From assembly GCA_963925035.1 (NCBI GenBank), contig CAWUSK010000034.1, forward strand, positions 1-36,891: a stretch of DNA of 36,891 nt, written 5' to 3'. Shown here piece by piece: positions 15,443-24,530 of the stretch (within the stretch, counting starts at the first letter, position 1; every line of letters begins with the position of its first letter). The notes under the pieces were generated by a model. The model saw only the letters and a list, made by a program, of their open reading frames with translations, was not told where the DNA came from and did not search any database. The position numbers and the translations under genes were made by a program. This stretch comes from UBA4466 sp963925035 (GTDB lineage Bacteria; Bacteroidota; Bacteroidia; Flavobacteriales_D; Crocinitomicaceae).

Positions 15443-16177
15443 ATGAAAAATGTACTTACTCTATTTTGTTTATTATTTGTAGCACAAATCGCTTTTTCTC
15501 AAGCTCCAAAATACGATGATTTAAAAATCCTTTATGCAGATGCTAACTATGAGAAGTTAGCAAAAGTAGCATCAGGTTATACTGAAAACGATAAGACTAA
15601 AAAGGATGTGCTTCCATATATCTGGTTAGCGAGAGGACTTTACAAAGTTTCTCTTTCAGGTACGGATAATGAAGATTTCAAAAATGCATACAAAGACGCA
15701 ATTAGTGCTTTAGGTAAAGGGATTAAATACGACCTGAAAGAAACAGATGGTGCTATTATTTCTGAGCACAGTGAATTTATTGAATTGTTCCAAAAAAGTT
15801 TATTCGAAATTATTGATAATGAGCTTACTTCTGGAAGCGCTCAGAAGGCTTACGGTTGGGCTGTTCGTTACAACAAAATAACTCAAAATGAATCAGGTAT
15901 TAAATACGTAATGGGTGTTTGTAAATACAAAGCAGAAGACAAAACAACTGCACGCTCTTTATGGCAAGAAGCTGATGAAATTTTAAAAACTGTTGAAAGT
16001 ATTCAAACTTGGAGTGAAGCAGATAAAAGTATGTTGAAAATTGGAATTCTTCGCTCTGCTGCTGCCTTAAATGAAAGCAGACAACAAGATAAAGCACGTG
16101 AATTATTAAACAAAGTCGCGCAGTGGTTTGAAAACGATGACGACTGGAAAGCGCGTTACGATGAAATCATCAACTAA
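15443..16177 (+). CDS. Secreted/periplasmic helical repeat protein of unknown function
   Basis: The 244-residue protein has a clear signal peptide (MKNVLTLFCLLFVAQIAFSQ). The mature part is almost entirely helical, with TPR-like spacing of small and aromatic residues (LPYIWLARGLYKVS; AQKAYGWAVRYNKI; DKARELLNKVAQWFEN), but no repeat is clear enough to name. No catalytic motif, lipobox or sorting domain is seen, so a periplasmic location is inferred. It has its own -7 box at 15372-15379 and a possible terminator at 16205-16226. It might act as a protein-interaction scaffold; the function is unknown. Confidence 0.8.
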   Translation: MKNVLTLFCLLFVAQIAFSQAPKYDDLKILYADANYEKLAKVASGYTENDKTKKDVLPYIWLARGLYKVSLSGTDNEDFKNAYKDAISALGKGIKYDLKETDGAIISEHSEFIELFQKSLFEIIDNELTSGSAQKAYGWAVRYNKITQNESGIKYVMGVCKYKAEDKTTARSLWQEADEILKTVESIQTWSEADKSMLKIGILRSAAALNESRQQDKARELLNKVAQWFENDDDWKARYDEIIN

Positions 16178-16204
16178 TCGCTTTCAATAAACTATTATAA
16201 AGAC

Positions 16205-16226
16205 CTTCAATTGAAGTTTTTTTTTT
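16205..16226 (+). terminator. Possible weak terminator after the helical protein
   Basis: CTTC-AATT-GAAG (16205-16216) is followed by ten T. The stem is only 4 bp of strong pairing, so this is a weak candidate supported mainly by the long T-run. Confidence 0.4.
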
Positions 16227-16300
16227 ATATCAACAATTCCTTTTTTAAAACAATTCTAAGTCGTCCATTTTTCAAAGAAGTATTCTCGTAATTTTACTTC

Positions 16301-16597
16301 ATGAGAAAAGTGCATCCATATTTGAAAAACAAGTTTACCATCACCTTAATCGTGTTTGTCTCTTACTCTCTATTTCTTGATGAAAATGACTTGTTTACGA
16401 TGGTTTCTAACTCCTCTAAATTAAGTCAACTTGAAGTCAAAAAGACTGAATTGAATCTTGAATTGAAAACCACAACAGGGATTCTAAAAAAGTTAAAGTC
16501 TAAAAGCGAAGTTGAGCGTTATGCGCGCGAAAAGAAATACTTCAAAAAAGACGATGAAGATCTTTTTGTGATTTACGTTAAATCTAACGAGGATTAA
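16301..16597 (+). CDS. Septum formation initiator (DivIC/FtsB-like)
   Basis: The 98-residue protein has a short cytoplasmic N-terminus, one transmembrane helix (about residues 12-27) and a coiled coil (about 35-65; SKLSQLEVKKTELNLELK). It ends with the family's characteristic SEVERYAREKKYFKKDDEDLFVI region, in which E-R-Y-A-R-E-K and D-E-D-L are typical of DivIC/FtsB. Such proteins form part of the FtsB-FtsL-FtsQ divisome complex, which activates septal peptidoglycan synthesis. Its TAA stop shares bases with the stop of the convergent SpoIID-like gene (TTAA at 16594-16597). Confidence 0.88.
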   Translation: MRKVHPYLKNKFTITLIVFVSYSLFLDENDLFTMVSNSSKLSQLEVKKTELNLELKTTTGILKKLKSKSEVERYAREKKYFKKDDEDLFVIYVKSNED

Positions 16598-17766
16598 TCT
16601 TCAACTGCTTTTTGTTGCTTGAAAAATTGTCCCCGGTAATAATCAATTACCCAAACATTACTGAAATAAAACTGTGCAATTTGTTCATAGGAATAGCCTT
16701 TTGAGGCCATATTCATCGCGCCTTCTTGACACAAGCCAACACCATGACCAAAACCACGTCCAATTATTACAACTTCTTCTCCCACCAAGCTTGTGCTAAA
16801 ATAAGTTGATTTCAAATTGAACTTTATACGTAAATCTCTCAATGGAATTCCCAAGGAAGGATGAATATAAAAAGCCCTTCTATCTTCCTGAACAAAAGTA
16901 TAACACAACTCACTCTTTCCAATAGGAAGTTTATTCAAGCCAAATTCCTTGTTCATATAATTATCCCACGCAATTCTACTGACGCGTTTTTCCCAAGTCG
17001 CTTGTTTTGTATGAATACAAAAGGTATCTCGAAAGGATTCTAAATACGGAACCGATGTGTTCCAAACATACGAAGCATCGCAAGTTTGTCCACCACAATT
17101 CGCAGAAAAATAACTGGTAATCAAGTTGTTTCGCTCGTCAACCAATACCACTCCCGTTGTTGCTTTAACAGCTGTTTTGATTGAAGGCGTATGGCGTAAC
17201 ATGCTGTGATACGCTTGGCAATGAACTCCATCACACAATTGAAATCCTTCTTTTTCGTGACGTTTAATGTTTTTCAATGCGTAAGTTCTACTCATCAAAG
17301 CTTGCACTTTGTAATATTCGATGTGACGTCCTCCTCCACCTTCGGACTCAATGACTCCTCCTAAATAATTATCCATGTCCACCAAGTTAATCAAGGTCAA
17401 TTGATTCGATGCGAGATCTACCTCAAGTCCATCTTGATAATAACGACTTTTAAAACTCGGTTGAATGGAATTAAATTGAATCACCGAATTCTCCGTGGTT
17501 GGAATAATTTTAATTTTAGTGGCTAGTATTAAATCTTCCCCATTTTTAAGTAATTGGACACGGCCATTATAATAATTCAACTGAACTTTGTCTCCTTCTA
17601 TCAATCGAACGATATAGGAAGTGTCTGCATAGACATCGTAAACGCCTCTATCAACCGTTAAACTAATTTTAGACACTTTGTGCTGTCGCAATATGCCAAT
17701 GCGCATTTCCTGCCCATAAAGGACATAAGACAAAAATATCAGGAAAATGGTAATACATTTATTCAC
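16594..17766 (-). CDS. SpoIID/LytB-domain secreted protein
   Basis: The 390-residue protein has a signal peptide (ITIFLIFLSYVLYGQ). The SpoIID domain spans about residues 120-380, with typical landmarks VDMDNYLGGVIESEGG, KVQALMSRTYAL, the TTGVVLVDE strand, YFSANCGGQTCDASYVW and GRGFGHGVGLCQEGA near the C-terminus. SpoIID is a peptidoglycan lytic transglycosylase acting on denuded glycan strands; Bacteroidota members are presumed to act on periplasmic peptidoglycan. It follows lpxB by 39 bases and may be the last gene of the surE-lpxB run. Its stop overlaps the DivIC stop on the other strand. Confidence 0.9.
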   Translation of the reverse strand: MNKCITIFLIFLSYVLYGQEMRIGILRQHKVSKISLTVDRGVYDVYADTSYIVRLIEGDKVQLNYYNGRVQLLKNGEDLILATKIKIIPTTENSVIQFNSIQPSFKSRYYQDGLEVDLASNQLTLINLVDMDNYLGGVIESEGGGGRHIEYYKVQALMSRTYALKNIKRHEKEGFQLCDGVHCQAYHSMLRHTPSIKTAVKATTGVVLVDERNNLITSYFSANCGGQTCDASYVWNTSVPYLESFRDTFCIHTKQATWEKRVSRIAWDNYMNKEFGLNKLPIGKSELCYTFVQEDRRAFYIHPSLGIPLRDLRIKFNLKSTYFSTSLVGEEVVIIGRGFGHGVGLCQEGAMNMASKGYSYEQIAQFYFSNVWVIDYYRGQFFKQQKAVED

Positions 17767-17805
17767 AGTGTAAAATTAAAGGACAAATAGATGTCTTTTA
17801 AACAA

Positions 17806-18927
17806 CTATGAAATAGTTTTTAACAAGGATTGTGCAACTTTTTTACTTGCGCCTACTCCACCTAGCATTTCTTCCAAGATATCATAAGAATTTTCCATTG
17901 ATTTTCGGTATCCAGCATCATTCATCAATAAATCAATTTCTTTGCGAATAAGCATTGGATTGCAATCTTTTTGAATCAACTCCTTCACTACTTCCTTGCC
18001 CATGATTAGGTTAACCAAAGAAATATAATCGACTTTTATCAGTTTTTTCGCAATGCGGTAAGAAATTTCAGCGCCTTTATAACAAACTACTTCTGGAACT
18101 TTAAAAAGCGCTGTTTCCAATGTTGCAGTTCCTGAAGTTACAACAGCTAAATCAGAATTTGCAAGAATAGAATATGTTTCTCCATAAATGATATGAGCTT
18201 CCTTTGTGATACTTTCATAAAAGCTTGCTTCTAGATTAGGAGCTCCTGCAACAACAATTTGGTGCGTATCAATTCCTTTCAATGCTTCCAACATAATTGG
18301 CAATTTCTTTGAAATCTCTTGCTTTCGACTACCCGGTAAAACAGCGATAATAGGTCTGTCGTCCAGCTTGTATTTCGACCTTAACTCAGAAGAAGTATTG
18401 TCGTTTTTATATTTTGAAATTTCATCAATCAGTGGATTTCCAACGTATTCAACAACACAATTGTGCTTTGCATAGAAATCCTTTTCAAAAGGTAGAATCA
18501 CAAACATATGATCCACTACTCTTTTAATTTTATGCACTCGCGATTCCTTCCATGCCCAAATTGATGGTGAAATGTAATAATAAACCTTAATCCCTTTCGA
18601 TTTTGCCCATTCTGCAATACGCAAATTAAATCCTGGATAATCGACCAAAACGATTGCATCCGGTTGATAAGCTTCAATGTCTTTTTTGCAAAAGGAGATA
18701 TTCTTAAGTATCGTTCCAAGATTTGCTAATACCTCAATAAACCCCATAAAAGCGAGCTCTTTGATGTGTTTAGCTAAACCATCTGGTTGAATTGCCTTCA
18801 TGCGATCTCCACCCCAAAAACGAAACTGAATATTCGGATTCTCCTCTAGCAATGCATTCATCATGTTACTCCCATGTAAATCTCCAGAAGCTTCACCAGC
18901 TAAAACATACAATTTCAATGGTTTCAT
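17806..18927 (-). CDS. lpxB: Lipid-A-disaccharide synthase
   Basis: The 373-residue GT19 glycosyltransferase has the expected landmarks: N-terminal AGEASGDLHGSN (10-21), VDYPGFNLR, YISPSIWAWKESR, FVILPFE, VGNPL, LPGSRKQEI and C-terminal SGTATLETAL. It joins UDP-2,3-diacylglucosamine and lipid X to make lipid A disaccharide at the inner face of the inner membrane. The start is the ATG at 18927 (MKPLKLYVLAGEASG); an open extension to 18996 would overlap the upstream membrane-protein gene and is rejected. Its start is 2 bases from the stop of the upstream small membrane protein, so the surE-TM protein-lpxB genes form a tight operon. Confidence 0.95.
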   Translation of the reverse strand: MKPLKLYVLAGEASGDLHGSNMMNALLEENPNIQFRFWGGDRMKAIQPDGLAKHIKELAFMGFIEVLANLGTILKNISFCKKDIEAYQPDAIVLVDYPGFNLRIAEWAKSKGIKVYYYISPSIWAWKESRVHKIKRVVDHMFVILPFEKDFYAKHNCVVEYVGNPLIDEISKYKNDNTSSELRSKYKLDDRPIIAVLPGSRKQEISKKLPIMLEALKGIDTHQIVVAGAPNLEASFYESITKEAHIIYGETYSILANSDLAVVTSGTATLETALFKVPEVVCYKGAEISYRIAKKLIKVDYISLVNLIMGKEVVKELIQKDCNPMLIRKEIDLLMNDAGYRKSMENSYDILEEMLGGVGASKKVAQSLLKTIS

Positions 18928-18928
18928 C

Positions 18929-19234
18929 TTAGAAAAATTTAATGTAAATAATATACGGTGCGAAGAGTAACGATCCAAGAATAACTCCCATTGCAACGTT
19001 GAAGCGTTCTTTATTCAGGAAAATATAGAACCAAACCAAGTTAGCAATGATCGAAATTGTCATTATTTGTATGCGATAAGGACCATTCAATTGGAATTTG
19101 TTCCATAAAGATTCAAAGTAATAATTTTGAGAAAGTGCGATTATAAAAAGCACAAGTGGAATAAACACCAACGGAGTAACAACTCCGATCAAAAGTCCTT
19201 TTGTGTGGTCCATCGACCATTTTCTTAAATTCAT
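18929..19234 (-). CDS. Small membrane protein between surE and lpxB
   Basis: The 101-residue protein has three hydrophobic segments (GLLIGVVTPLVFIPLVLFII; IMTISIIANLVWFYIFL; VAMGVILGSLLFAPYIIYI). It overlaps the surE stop by 4 bases (ATGA) and ends one base before the lpxB start, so it is made together with them. I recall that a similar small hypothetical membrane protein often sits in this slot in Flavobacteriia, but no function is known to me. A role in lipid A or LPS assembly is inference from context only. Confidence 0.8.
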   Translation of the reverse strand: MNLRKWSMDHTKGLLIGVVTPLVFIPLVLFIIALSQNYYFESLWNKFQLNGPYRIQIMTISIIANLVWFYIFLNKERFNVAMGVILGSLLFAPYIIYIKFF

Positions 19235-20001
19235 AAATTCCAGTTTTCTAATTCTTTTAATGCTTTGTATGAAGTCATATCAAATTGAGTCGGAACTATC
19301 GTCGCGTATCCCTTTTCAATCCAATATAAATCTGTATCGTTTGATTTTTCGTGGTCTAAAAAGTGGCCTGTCAACCAAAAATACGGTTTACCAAATTGAT
19401 CCAATCGTTTGTCAAAGCTATCTTCCCAAAATGCATTCGCTTGGTGACAAACTTTCATTCCTTTGAACTCTTGAGATGAAACATCAGGAATATTCACGTT
19501 TAAACAAACACCATCGGGCATTCCATTATTCAATACTTTTGCAACGACTTGTTTTACCACTTTTTGAGCTACTGAAAAATCGGCATCACTGCCAAAATTA
19601 CACAAGGAAAATCCAATGGAAGGAATATTTTCCATTGCTCCTTCTACCGCAGCTGACATTGTACCTGAATAAAGCACATTTGTCGATGTATTTGCACCGT
19701 GATTAATGCCAGAAACAATTAAATCTGGTTTCCCTTTCATCACTTCAAAAATACCCAATTTAACGCAGTCAACTGGTGTACCAGAACAAGAAAAAGCTGT
19801 GGCATCTTCAAATAAATCAACATGACTTAATCGAAGTGGATTGTTAATCGTTATAGCATGTCCCATTCCCGATTGAGGCGAATCAGGAGCAACAATATAA
19901 ATTTCACCAAATTCTTTTACAGCATTAAAAAGTGAACGAATACCTTTCGCCGAAATACCATCGTCATTTGTGACTAAAATAATTGGTTTTTTGTTACTCA
20001 T
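19231..20001 (-). CDS. surE: 5'/3'-nucleotidase SurE
   Basis: This 256-residue metal-dependent nucleotidase has the catalytic N-terminal TNDDG (11-15; the paired Asp bind metal), a Ser-containing APDSPQSGMGHAIT segment, VSGINHGANT and YSGTMSAAVEGA, all SurE hallmarks. It dephosphorylates nucleoside 5'- and 3'-monophosphates and is linked to stress and stationary-phase survival. It is the first gene of the surE-TM protein-lpxB run. A TACTTTCG sequence (20032-20025) is a near match to the -7 consensus about 25 bases upstream and could drive the operon. Confidence 0.95.
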   Translation of the reverse strand: MSNKKPIILVTNDDGISAKGIRSLFNAVKEFGEIYIVAPDSPQSGMGHAITINNPLRLSHVDLFEDATAFSCSGTPVDCVKLGIFEVMKGKPDLIVSGINHGANTSTNVLYSGTMSAAVEGAMENIPSIGFSLCNFGSDADFSVAQKVVKQVVAKVLNNGMPDGVCLNVNIPDVSSQEFKGMKVCHQANAFWEDSFDKRLDQFGKPYFWLTGHFLDHEKSNDTDLYWIEKGYATIVPTQFDMTSYKALKELENWNL

Positions 20002-20087
20002 TAAATCTTTAATTACTTATGTCGCGAAAGTAACGAAAGTTATCCTAATATTTCTATTAAAACCACCTCTATTCCGATAGAATTCAC

Positions 20088-20095
20088 TAATTTTG
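20088..20095 (+). promoter_or_regulatory. -7 promoter box of the DinB-NlpC pair
   Basis: TAATTTTG matches TAnnTTTG and lies 40 bases before the ATG at 20136, in the divergent region facing surE. Confidence 0.5.
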
Positions 20096-20135
20096 ACAAC
20101 AATAATAGCACAATTATTCATTGATCACCAAGCGA

Positions 20136-20717
20136 ATGACAACGAAAGAATTATTTGATATTGTAACAGGACTTACGCAAGAAAACATTAAAGAAATCAA
20201 TAAAGCGGTCAAAAAACTAAGTCCGAATCAATTGAATTGGATTCCAAACCCAGGAGTTTGGAGTGTTGCTCATGTATTAGCGCATCTCAATGAATACGGA
20301 AACTATTACCATCCTACGATTACAAAAAGATTAGAAGTTACCCGCTTCACAACCAATACAAAAGAAGCTTTTATCAGTTCACCATTGGGCCGTTCTGCAT
20401 GGAAATCTATGAAATTAGGAAAGGCAAATAATGTAAAACGTAAGTTTAACGCACCAAAAGAATACGATCCAGTGCTTCATCCTTCTATTGTAAAAGGAAA
20501 TAATTTTGAGACGTTTATTGGACAACAAAACGAATTTTTAGCAATCATTGAAAAGTCAAAAGTAGTTAATATACGACGCGTTAAAGTTCCAATTTCTATC
20601 TCAAAAATCATACGATTGAGATTAGGTGATGCCCTTTTATTTATCACTTACCACAATCAACGACACGTGCAGCAAATTATCAATTTAACGTCAAGCGTGA
20701 ATTTTCCGAAAAATTAA
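20136..20717 (+). CDS. DinB-family four-helix metal-binding protein
   Basis: The 193-residue protein fits the DinB/YfiT-like fold: WSVAHVLAHLNEY (first metal histidine region) and the C-terminal YHNQRHVQQI, which supplies the two further histidines of the usual three-His nickel or zinc site. Members include thiol transferases that use bacillithiol or mycothiol; the substrate here is unknown. The ATG at 20136 (MTTKELFD) is preferred over the in-frame TTG at 20121. The gene is followed 2 bases later by the NlpC/P60 gene, indicating co-transcription. Confidence 0.85.
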   Translation: MTTKELFDIVTGLTQENIKEINKAVKKLSPNQLNWIPNPGVWSVAHVLAHLNEYGNYYHPTITKRLEVTRFTTNTKEAFISSPLGRSAWKSMKLGKANNVKRKFNAPKEYDPVLHPSIVKGNNFETFIGQQNEFLAIIEKSKVVNIRRVKVPISISKIIRLRLGDALLFITYHNQRHVQQIINLTSSVNFPKN

Positions 20718-20719
20718 GT

Positions 20720-21469
20720 ATGGAAAGAAAAGCATGCTGTACTGTTAGCATTTCACCAGTTCGGGCCGAATCAAGTGATTCCGCTGAAATCGTTACGCAA
20801 CTCATGTTCGGTGAATTAATCAGGGTGATTGAAGTAAAAGAGCCTTGGTGCAAAATTGTAACAGAAACAGACGCATACGAAGGATATATTGACATCAAAC
20901 ACATTGAATTTTTAAGTGACAAAGAAGCTAGAAGATGGTCTGACGGCTTACATTATGTCGCGGAAAGAGAAATAGCAATCACAACAGACACGGGACGCAT
21001 GTTTATTTGTCGTGGTGCGTTTATTCCAGAAAACGAATCTGCATTTTCGATAGGGAAAAATGATTACTCAATTTCCACCGTACAAAAGAATCCATTTTCT
21101 AACATAGTAGAATTAGCGAATGATTATCTCAACACGCCGTATTTGTGGGGAGGAAAATCTCCCTTTGGTATCGACTGCTCGGGTCTTACACAAACTGTTT
21201 ATCGCATTTTTGAATACAACTTACCTCGTGATGCGTCGGATCAATTCGAACACGGAACAGAAATTCAATTCGATCATGCAGAAGCTGGTGATTTGGCTTT
21301 TTTTGAGAACAAAACTGGAAAAATTACGCATGTTGGAATATTAGACGGAGAAGGTAAAATAATACATGCCTCGGGACATGTGCGTTCTGACAGCTTCACG
21401 ACAGAAGGAATAGTTCATTCTAAATCAGGTGAATTAACCCATAAACTAACTAAAATAAAACGACTATAA
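20720..21469 (+). CDS. NlpC/P60 (C40) peptidoglycan hydrolase with SH3-like domains
   Basis: The 249-residue protein begins with one or two bacterial SH3-like domains (about 5-120; VRAESSDSAEIVTQLMFGE, EPWCKIV), followed by a C-terminal NlpC/P60 cysteine peptidase domain. The catalytic residues are visible: C153 in GIDCSGL, H204 in THVGI and H216 in IIHASG. It should cleave D-gamma-Glu-diamino acid bonds in peptidoglycan or in recycled wall peptides. No signal peptide is evident, so it may act on cytoplasmic murein peptides like YkfC, or be exported by another route. It starts 2 bases after the DinB-like gene. Confidence 0.92.
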   Translation: MERKACCTVSISPVRAESSDSAEIVTQLMFGELIRVIEVKEPWCKIVTETDAYEGYIDIKHIEFLSDKEARRWSDGLHYVAEREIAITTDTGRMFICRGAFIPENESAFSIGKNDYSISTVQKNPFSNIVELANDYLNTPYLWGGKSPFGIDCSGLTQTVYRIFEYNLPRDASDQFEHGTEIQFDHAEAGDLAFFENKTGKITHVGILDGEGKIIHASGHVRSDSFTTEGIVHSKSGELTHKLTKIKRL

Positions 21470-21518
21470 ACACATTCAAATCTCAAATTTTAATGATATT
21501 TGTAGAAACTACCATGAA

Positions 21519-22436
21519 ATGAAAATATTAATAACAGGAGGAGCGGGATTTATTGGAAGTAATTTAACAAAACGCCTCGTAGATGATGGACATCAGTTGG
21601 TTGTGCTGGATTCTCTCTTACGCGGTAATAAGCTTGAAAAGGAGACTTTTGAAAAAATCGAATTCGTTAAAGGTGATGTACGTGATTTAGAACTTGTTAC
21701 CTCTGCTTCAAAAGGGTGCGATATCATATTTCATTTTGCAGCAGTTCTTGGTGTTGACATTGTTGCCGACAATCCAGTTGAAACAATGGATGTTGAAGTT
21801 ATTGGCGCAAGAAACGTTGTTTTCGCTGCGGAGATGAACAACATTAAGAAAATAATGTACGCCTCAACAAGCGGGATTTACGGCCATTCAGCAATTGAAA
21901 ATGCTTTAACAGAAGAGGTTTTGGTTGATCCAAGAACTTCGTATGCAATGGCAAAACGATACAATGAAATTTACTTAGCTTCTCACCACGAGGAGAAAGG
22001 AATCAATGTTATTTCCCTGCGTTTTTTCAACGTTTACGGGTGGAATCAAGATACGCGAATGGTAATTCCTTTGTTTTTTGAACAAGCTTCGAACAACAGT
22101 AAGATTACCGTTTTTGGAAATGGAAAACAAACACGCGACTTCACATACATTGATGATACGATCGAAGCTTGCGTTCGATTAATGGATATTAATGGATGTC
22201 ACATTGTTAATATCGCCAATGAAGCAGAATGGTGCATTGATGACGTAGCTGAACAAATCAAAGAAATCACGAAATCCAATTCTGAAATAACTTTTCTAGA
22301 AGCTCCAAAAAAACGCTACGACTATGAGGTTGAACGTCGTGTTGGAAGTTCAAAAAAATTAATGGAACTCACTAATTACAAGCCTAATACTACACTTAAC
22401 GAAGGTTTAAAAAAAATATACGAACGCAATTATTAA
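21519..22436 (+). CDS. NAD-dependent nucleotide-sugar epimerase/dehydratase
   Basis: This 305-residue extended SDR protein has the N-terminal Rossmann motif GGAGFIG (7-13), the catalytic region STSGIYG and SYAMAKR (Y-x-x-x-K pair) and FNVYG. It resembles UDP-glucose 4-epimerase and related enzymes, acting on a nucleotide sugar for surface polysaccharide, but the substrate cannot be told from sequence. The ATG at 21519 overlaps a three-codon mini-frame ATGAAATGA (21514-21522). Its stop is 6 bases before glyA, so the two are likely co-transcribed. A GATATTTG about 25 bases upstream is a one-off match to the -7 box. Confidence 0.88.
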   Translation: MKILITGGAGFIGSNLTKRLVDDGHQLVVLDSLLRGNKLEKETFEKIEFVKGDVRDLELVTSASKGCDIIFHFAAVLGVDIVADNPVETMDVEVIGARNVVFAAEMNNIKKIMYASTSGIYGHSAIENALTEEVLVDPRTSYAMAKRYNEIYLASHHEEKGINVISLRFFNVYGWNQDTRMVIPLFFEQASNNSKITVFGNGKQTRDFTYIDDTIEACVRLMDINGCHIVNIANEAEWCIDDVAEQIKEITKSNSEITFLEAPKKRYDYEVERRVGSSKKLMELTNYKPNTTLNEGLKKIYERNY

Positions 22437-22442
22437 AAGCAA

Positions 22443-23717
22443 ATGGTGAAAGACAGTGCTATTTTTGATCTAATTGACCAAGAAAGAAACAGACAAATCA
22501 ACGGAATTGAATTAATCGCTTCGGAAAATTTTGTAAGTGATGAAGTAATGGAGGCGATGGGTAGTGTTTTAACGAACAAATACGCTGAAGGTCTTCCAGG
22601 CAAACGTTATTATGGTGGTTGTGAAGTAGTTGATAAAGTTGAAAATATTGCAATCGAACGTTTGTGCAAGCTTTTTGGAGCAGAATGGGCAAATGTTCAA
22701 CCACATTCTGGTTCACAGGCAAATGCAGCTGTATTTCTAGCATGCTTAAATCCAGGAGATAAAATTTTAGGATTTGATTTATCACATGGAGGCCATTTAA
22801 CACACGGTTCCTCGGTTAACTTTTCAGGTAGAATATATGAACCACATTTTTACGGTGTTAGCAAAGAAACTGGTCTAGTCGATTATGACATGATGGAAGA
22901 AGTTGCGAAACGTGAAAAACCAAAAATGATTATTTGCGGGGCTTCTGCTTATAGCAGAGATTGGGACTACGTGCGCATTCGTAAAATTGCAGATGAGGTT
23001 GGGGCATTAATACTTGCTGATATCTCTCATCCTGCGGGAATGATTGTTACTGGAATGCTAAACAGTCCAATGGAGCATTGTCACATTGTAACGACAACTA
23101 CTCACAAGACCCTTCGAGGACCTCGTGGTGGAGTAATTATGATGGGGAAAAACTTTGATAATCCATTTGGTTTAAAATGGGTAAATGGCAACCCTAAATC
23201 AATGGCAGCATTGCTTGACGCAGCAGTATTCCCAGGAACGCAAGGTGGTCCATTAGAACATGTAATTGCTGCAAAAGCGGTTGCATTTGGTGAAGCACTT
23301 CGTCCTGAGTTTAAAACTTACATGGAACAAGTCAAATTAAATGCTGTAACCTTAGCAGATGAATTTGTAAAACGAGGATATCAAATCATTTCTGGTGGCA
23401 CAGAAAACCATTCGATGCTAATTGATTTACGTTCGAAAGGAGTTACCGGAAAAGATGCTGAAAACTCTTTAGTACTGGCTGATATAACAGTAAACAAAAA
23501 CATGGTTCCGTTTGATACTGAATCTCCGTTTGTGACTTCAGGAATTCGAATTGGTACCCCAGCAATAACTACACGTGGGCTGAAAGAAACTGACATGGCG
23601 AAAGTTGCTGAACTTGCCGATAGAATTATTACGAACATTGGAAACGATGAAGTAATTCAAGAAGTTCGTGAAGAAGTAAAAGTACTTATGGCGCACAGAC
23701 CTCTATTTGCTTGGTAA
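22443..23717 (+). CDS. glyA: Serine hydroxymethyltransferase
   Basis: The 424-residue PLP enzyme carries all the expected motifs: ELIASENFVS near the N-terminus, YAEGLPGKRYYGGCE, NVQPHSGSQAN, DISHPAG and the PLP-lysine sequence TTTHKTLRGPRGG with Lys222. It interconverts serine and glycine while charging tetrahydrofolate with a one-carbon unit. It is placed 6 bases after the epimerase gene. Its TAA directly abuts the stop of the convergent SDR gene (TAA at 23715-23717, then TTA at 23718-23720). Confidence 0.97.
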   Translation: MVKDSAIFDLIDQERNRQINGIELIASENFVSDEVMEAMGSVLTNKYAEGLPGKRYYGGCEVVDKVENIAIERLCKLFGAEWANVQPHSGSQANAAVFLACLNPGDKILGFDLSHGGHLTHGSSVNFSGRIYEPHFYGVSKETGLVDYDMMEEVAKREKPKMIICGASAYSRDWDYVRIRKIADEVGALILADISHPAGMIVTGMLNSPMEHCHIVTTTTHKTLRGPRGGVIMMGKNFDNPFGLKWVNGNPKSMAALLDAAVFPGTQGGPLEHVIAAKAVAFGEALRPEFKTYMEQVKLNAVTLADEFVKRGYQIISGGTENHSMLIDLRSKGVTGKDAENSLVLADITVNKNMVPFDTESPFVTSGIRIGTPAITTRGLKETDMAKVAELADRIITNIGNDEVIQEVREEVKVLMAHRPLFAW

Positions 23718-24506
23718 TTAGGTAGCCGATTGCTTTCGAATCACTTTCCAGAAGAGCTTTGGGAAAAAGCGTTTAAGCGTTACGGCTTTAGTTTCCTTGT
23801 TTCCAATTAGTACTTCTTTCTTCTTTTTCTCAACCGCTTTCAATAAAATGGTAACACATTCCTCAGCAGACATTCCTGTTTCTTGGTTGTGATCCATTTC
23901 ACCGTGCTTTTCACCAGAGGATTTGAGTGCGTTTAAAGAAATTGCTGTACTTATCTTCCCTGGACAGGCAATTGTAACGTTGATTCCGTATTGTTCTTCT
24001 TCTAATCTCAAGCTCTCATAAAAACCGTGCAAAGCATGCTTAGACGCACTGTAAGCGCTTCGTAAGAAAAAACCAAACTTCCCTGCAATACTTGAAATTA
24101 CAACGATGTGACCACTCCCCTGCTTTTCCATAAATGGAAGTACAGCTTTTGTAAGAGCAACATTCCCGAAATAATTGATTTCCATTATGCGGCGATCAAC
24201 TTCCATTGGAGTCTCGCGCGCATTAGAGCGTTGTGATAATCCTCCGTTGTTAAAAAGAAAATCGATTTGACCATAATGGTCGATTACTTTTTCTGCTAAT
24301 AGTTGAAATGAAGTGTTTTGTTCTAAATCCAACGGAATAACCAGGTGTGATACAGAATTAGACAAGGTCTTTTGAATTTCGACAAGCTTATCTTCGTTGC
24401 GAGAAGAAAGTACAACTTTAGCTCCTTTGTTCGCTAATTGTCGTGCCATTTCTATCCCAATTCCCGAAGAAGCACCAGTAATCCAAACTACTTTATTTGC
24501 AAACAT
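23718..24506 (-). CDS. Short-chain dehydrogenase/reductase
   Basis: The 262-residue classical SDR has a cofactor motif TGASSGIG (about 10-17), NNGG in place of the usual NNAG, a Ser of SSIAGKFG and YSASKHALHG (Tyr-x-x-x-Lys). After the Rossmann domain it keeps the DHRS7-like ACPGKISTAIS segment and a basic tail. The substrate is unknown; an Arg after the second strand (SSRNED) suggests NADP preference. The start is the ATG at 24506 (MFANKVVWITG); the longer open frame to 24554 runs into the terminator at 24538-24572. A -7 box lies at 24531-24538. Confidence 0.9.
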   Translation of the reverse strand: MFANKVVWITGASSGIGIEMARQLANKGAKVVLSSRNEDKLVEIQKTLSNSVSHLVIPLDLEQNTSFQLLAEKVIDHYGQIDFLFNNGGLSQRSNARETPMEVDRRIMEINYFGNVALTKAVLPFMEKQGSGHIVVISSIAGKFGFFLRSAYSASKHALHGFYESLRLEEEQYGINVTIACPGKISTAISLNALKSSGEKHGEMDHNQETGMSAEECVTILLKAVEKKKKEVLIGNKETKAVTLKRFFPKLFWKVIRKQSAT

Positions 24507-24530
24507 AATTATCGTATTGATTCTACAAGT

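Noticed and set aside
16217..16226. T10 tract as a slippage (phase-variable) site
   Set aside because: It is intergenic and is better explained as the tail of a weak terminator; the A10 run near 8470 is also non-coding.
20121..20135. TTG start for the DinB-like gene
   Set aside because: An ATG 15 bases downstream gives the usual family N-terminus; unlike the STAS and OstA genes nothing requires the TTG.
22498..22803. 101-codon open frame antisense to glyA
   Set aside because: It lies wholly within the strongly conserved glyA coding sequence, and its Leu/His/Gln-rich product has no recognisable domain; it is a shadow frame.
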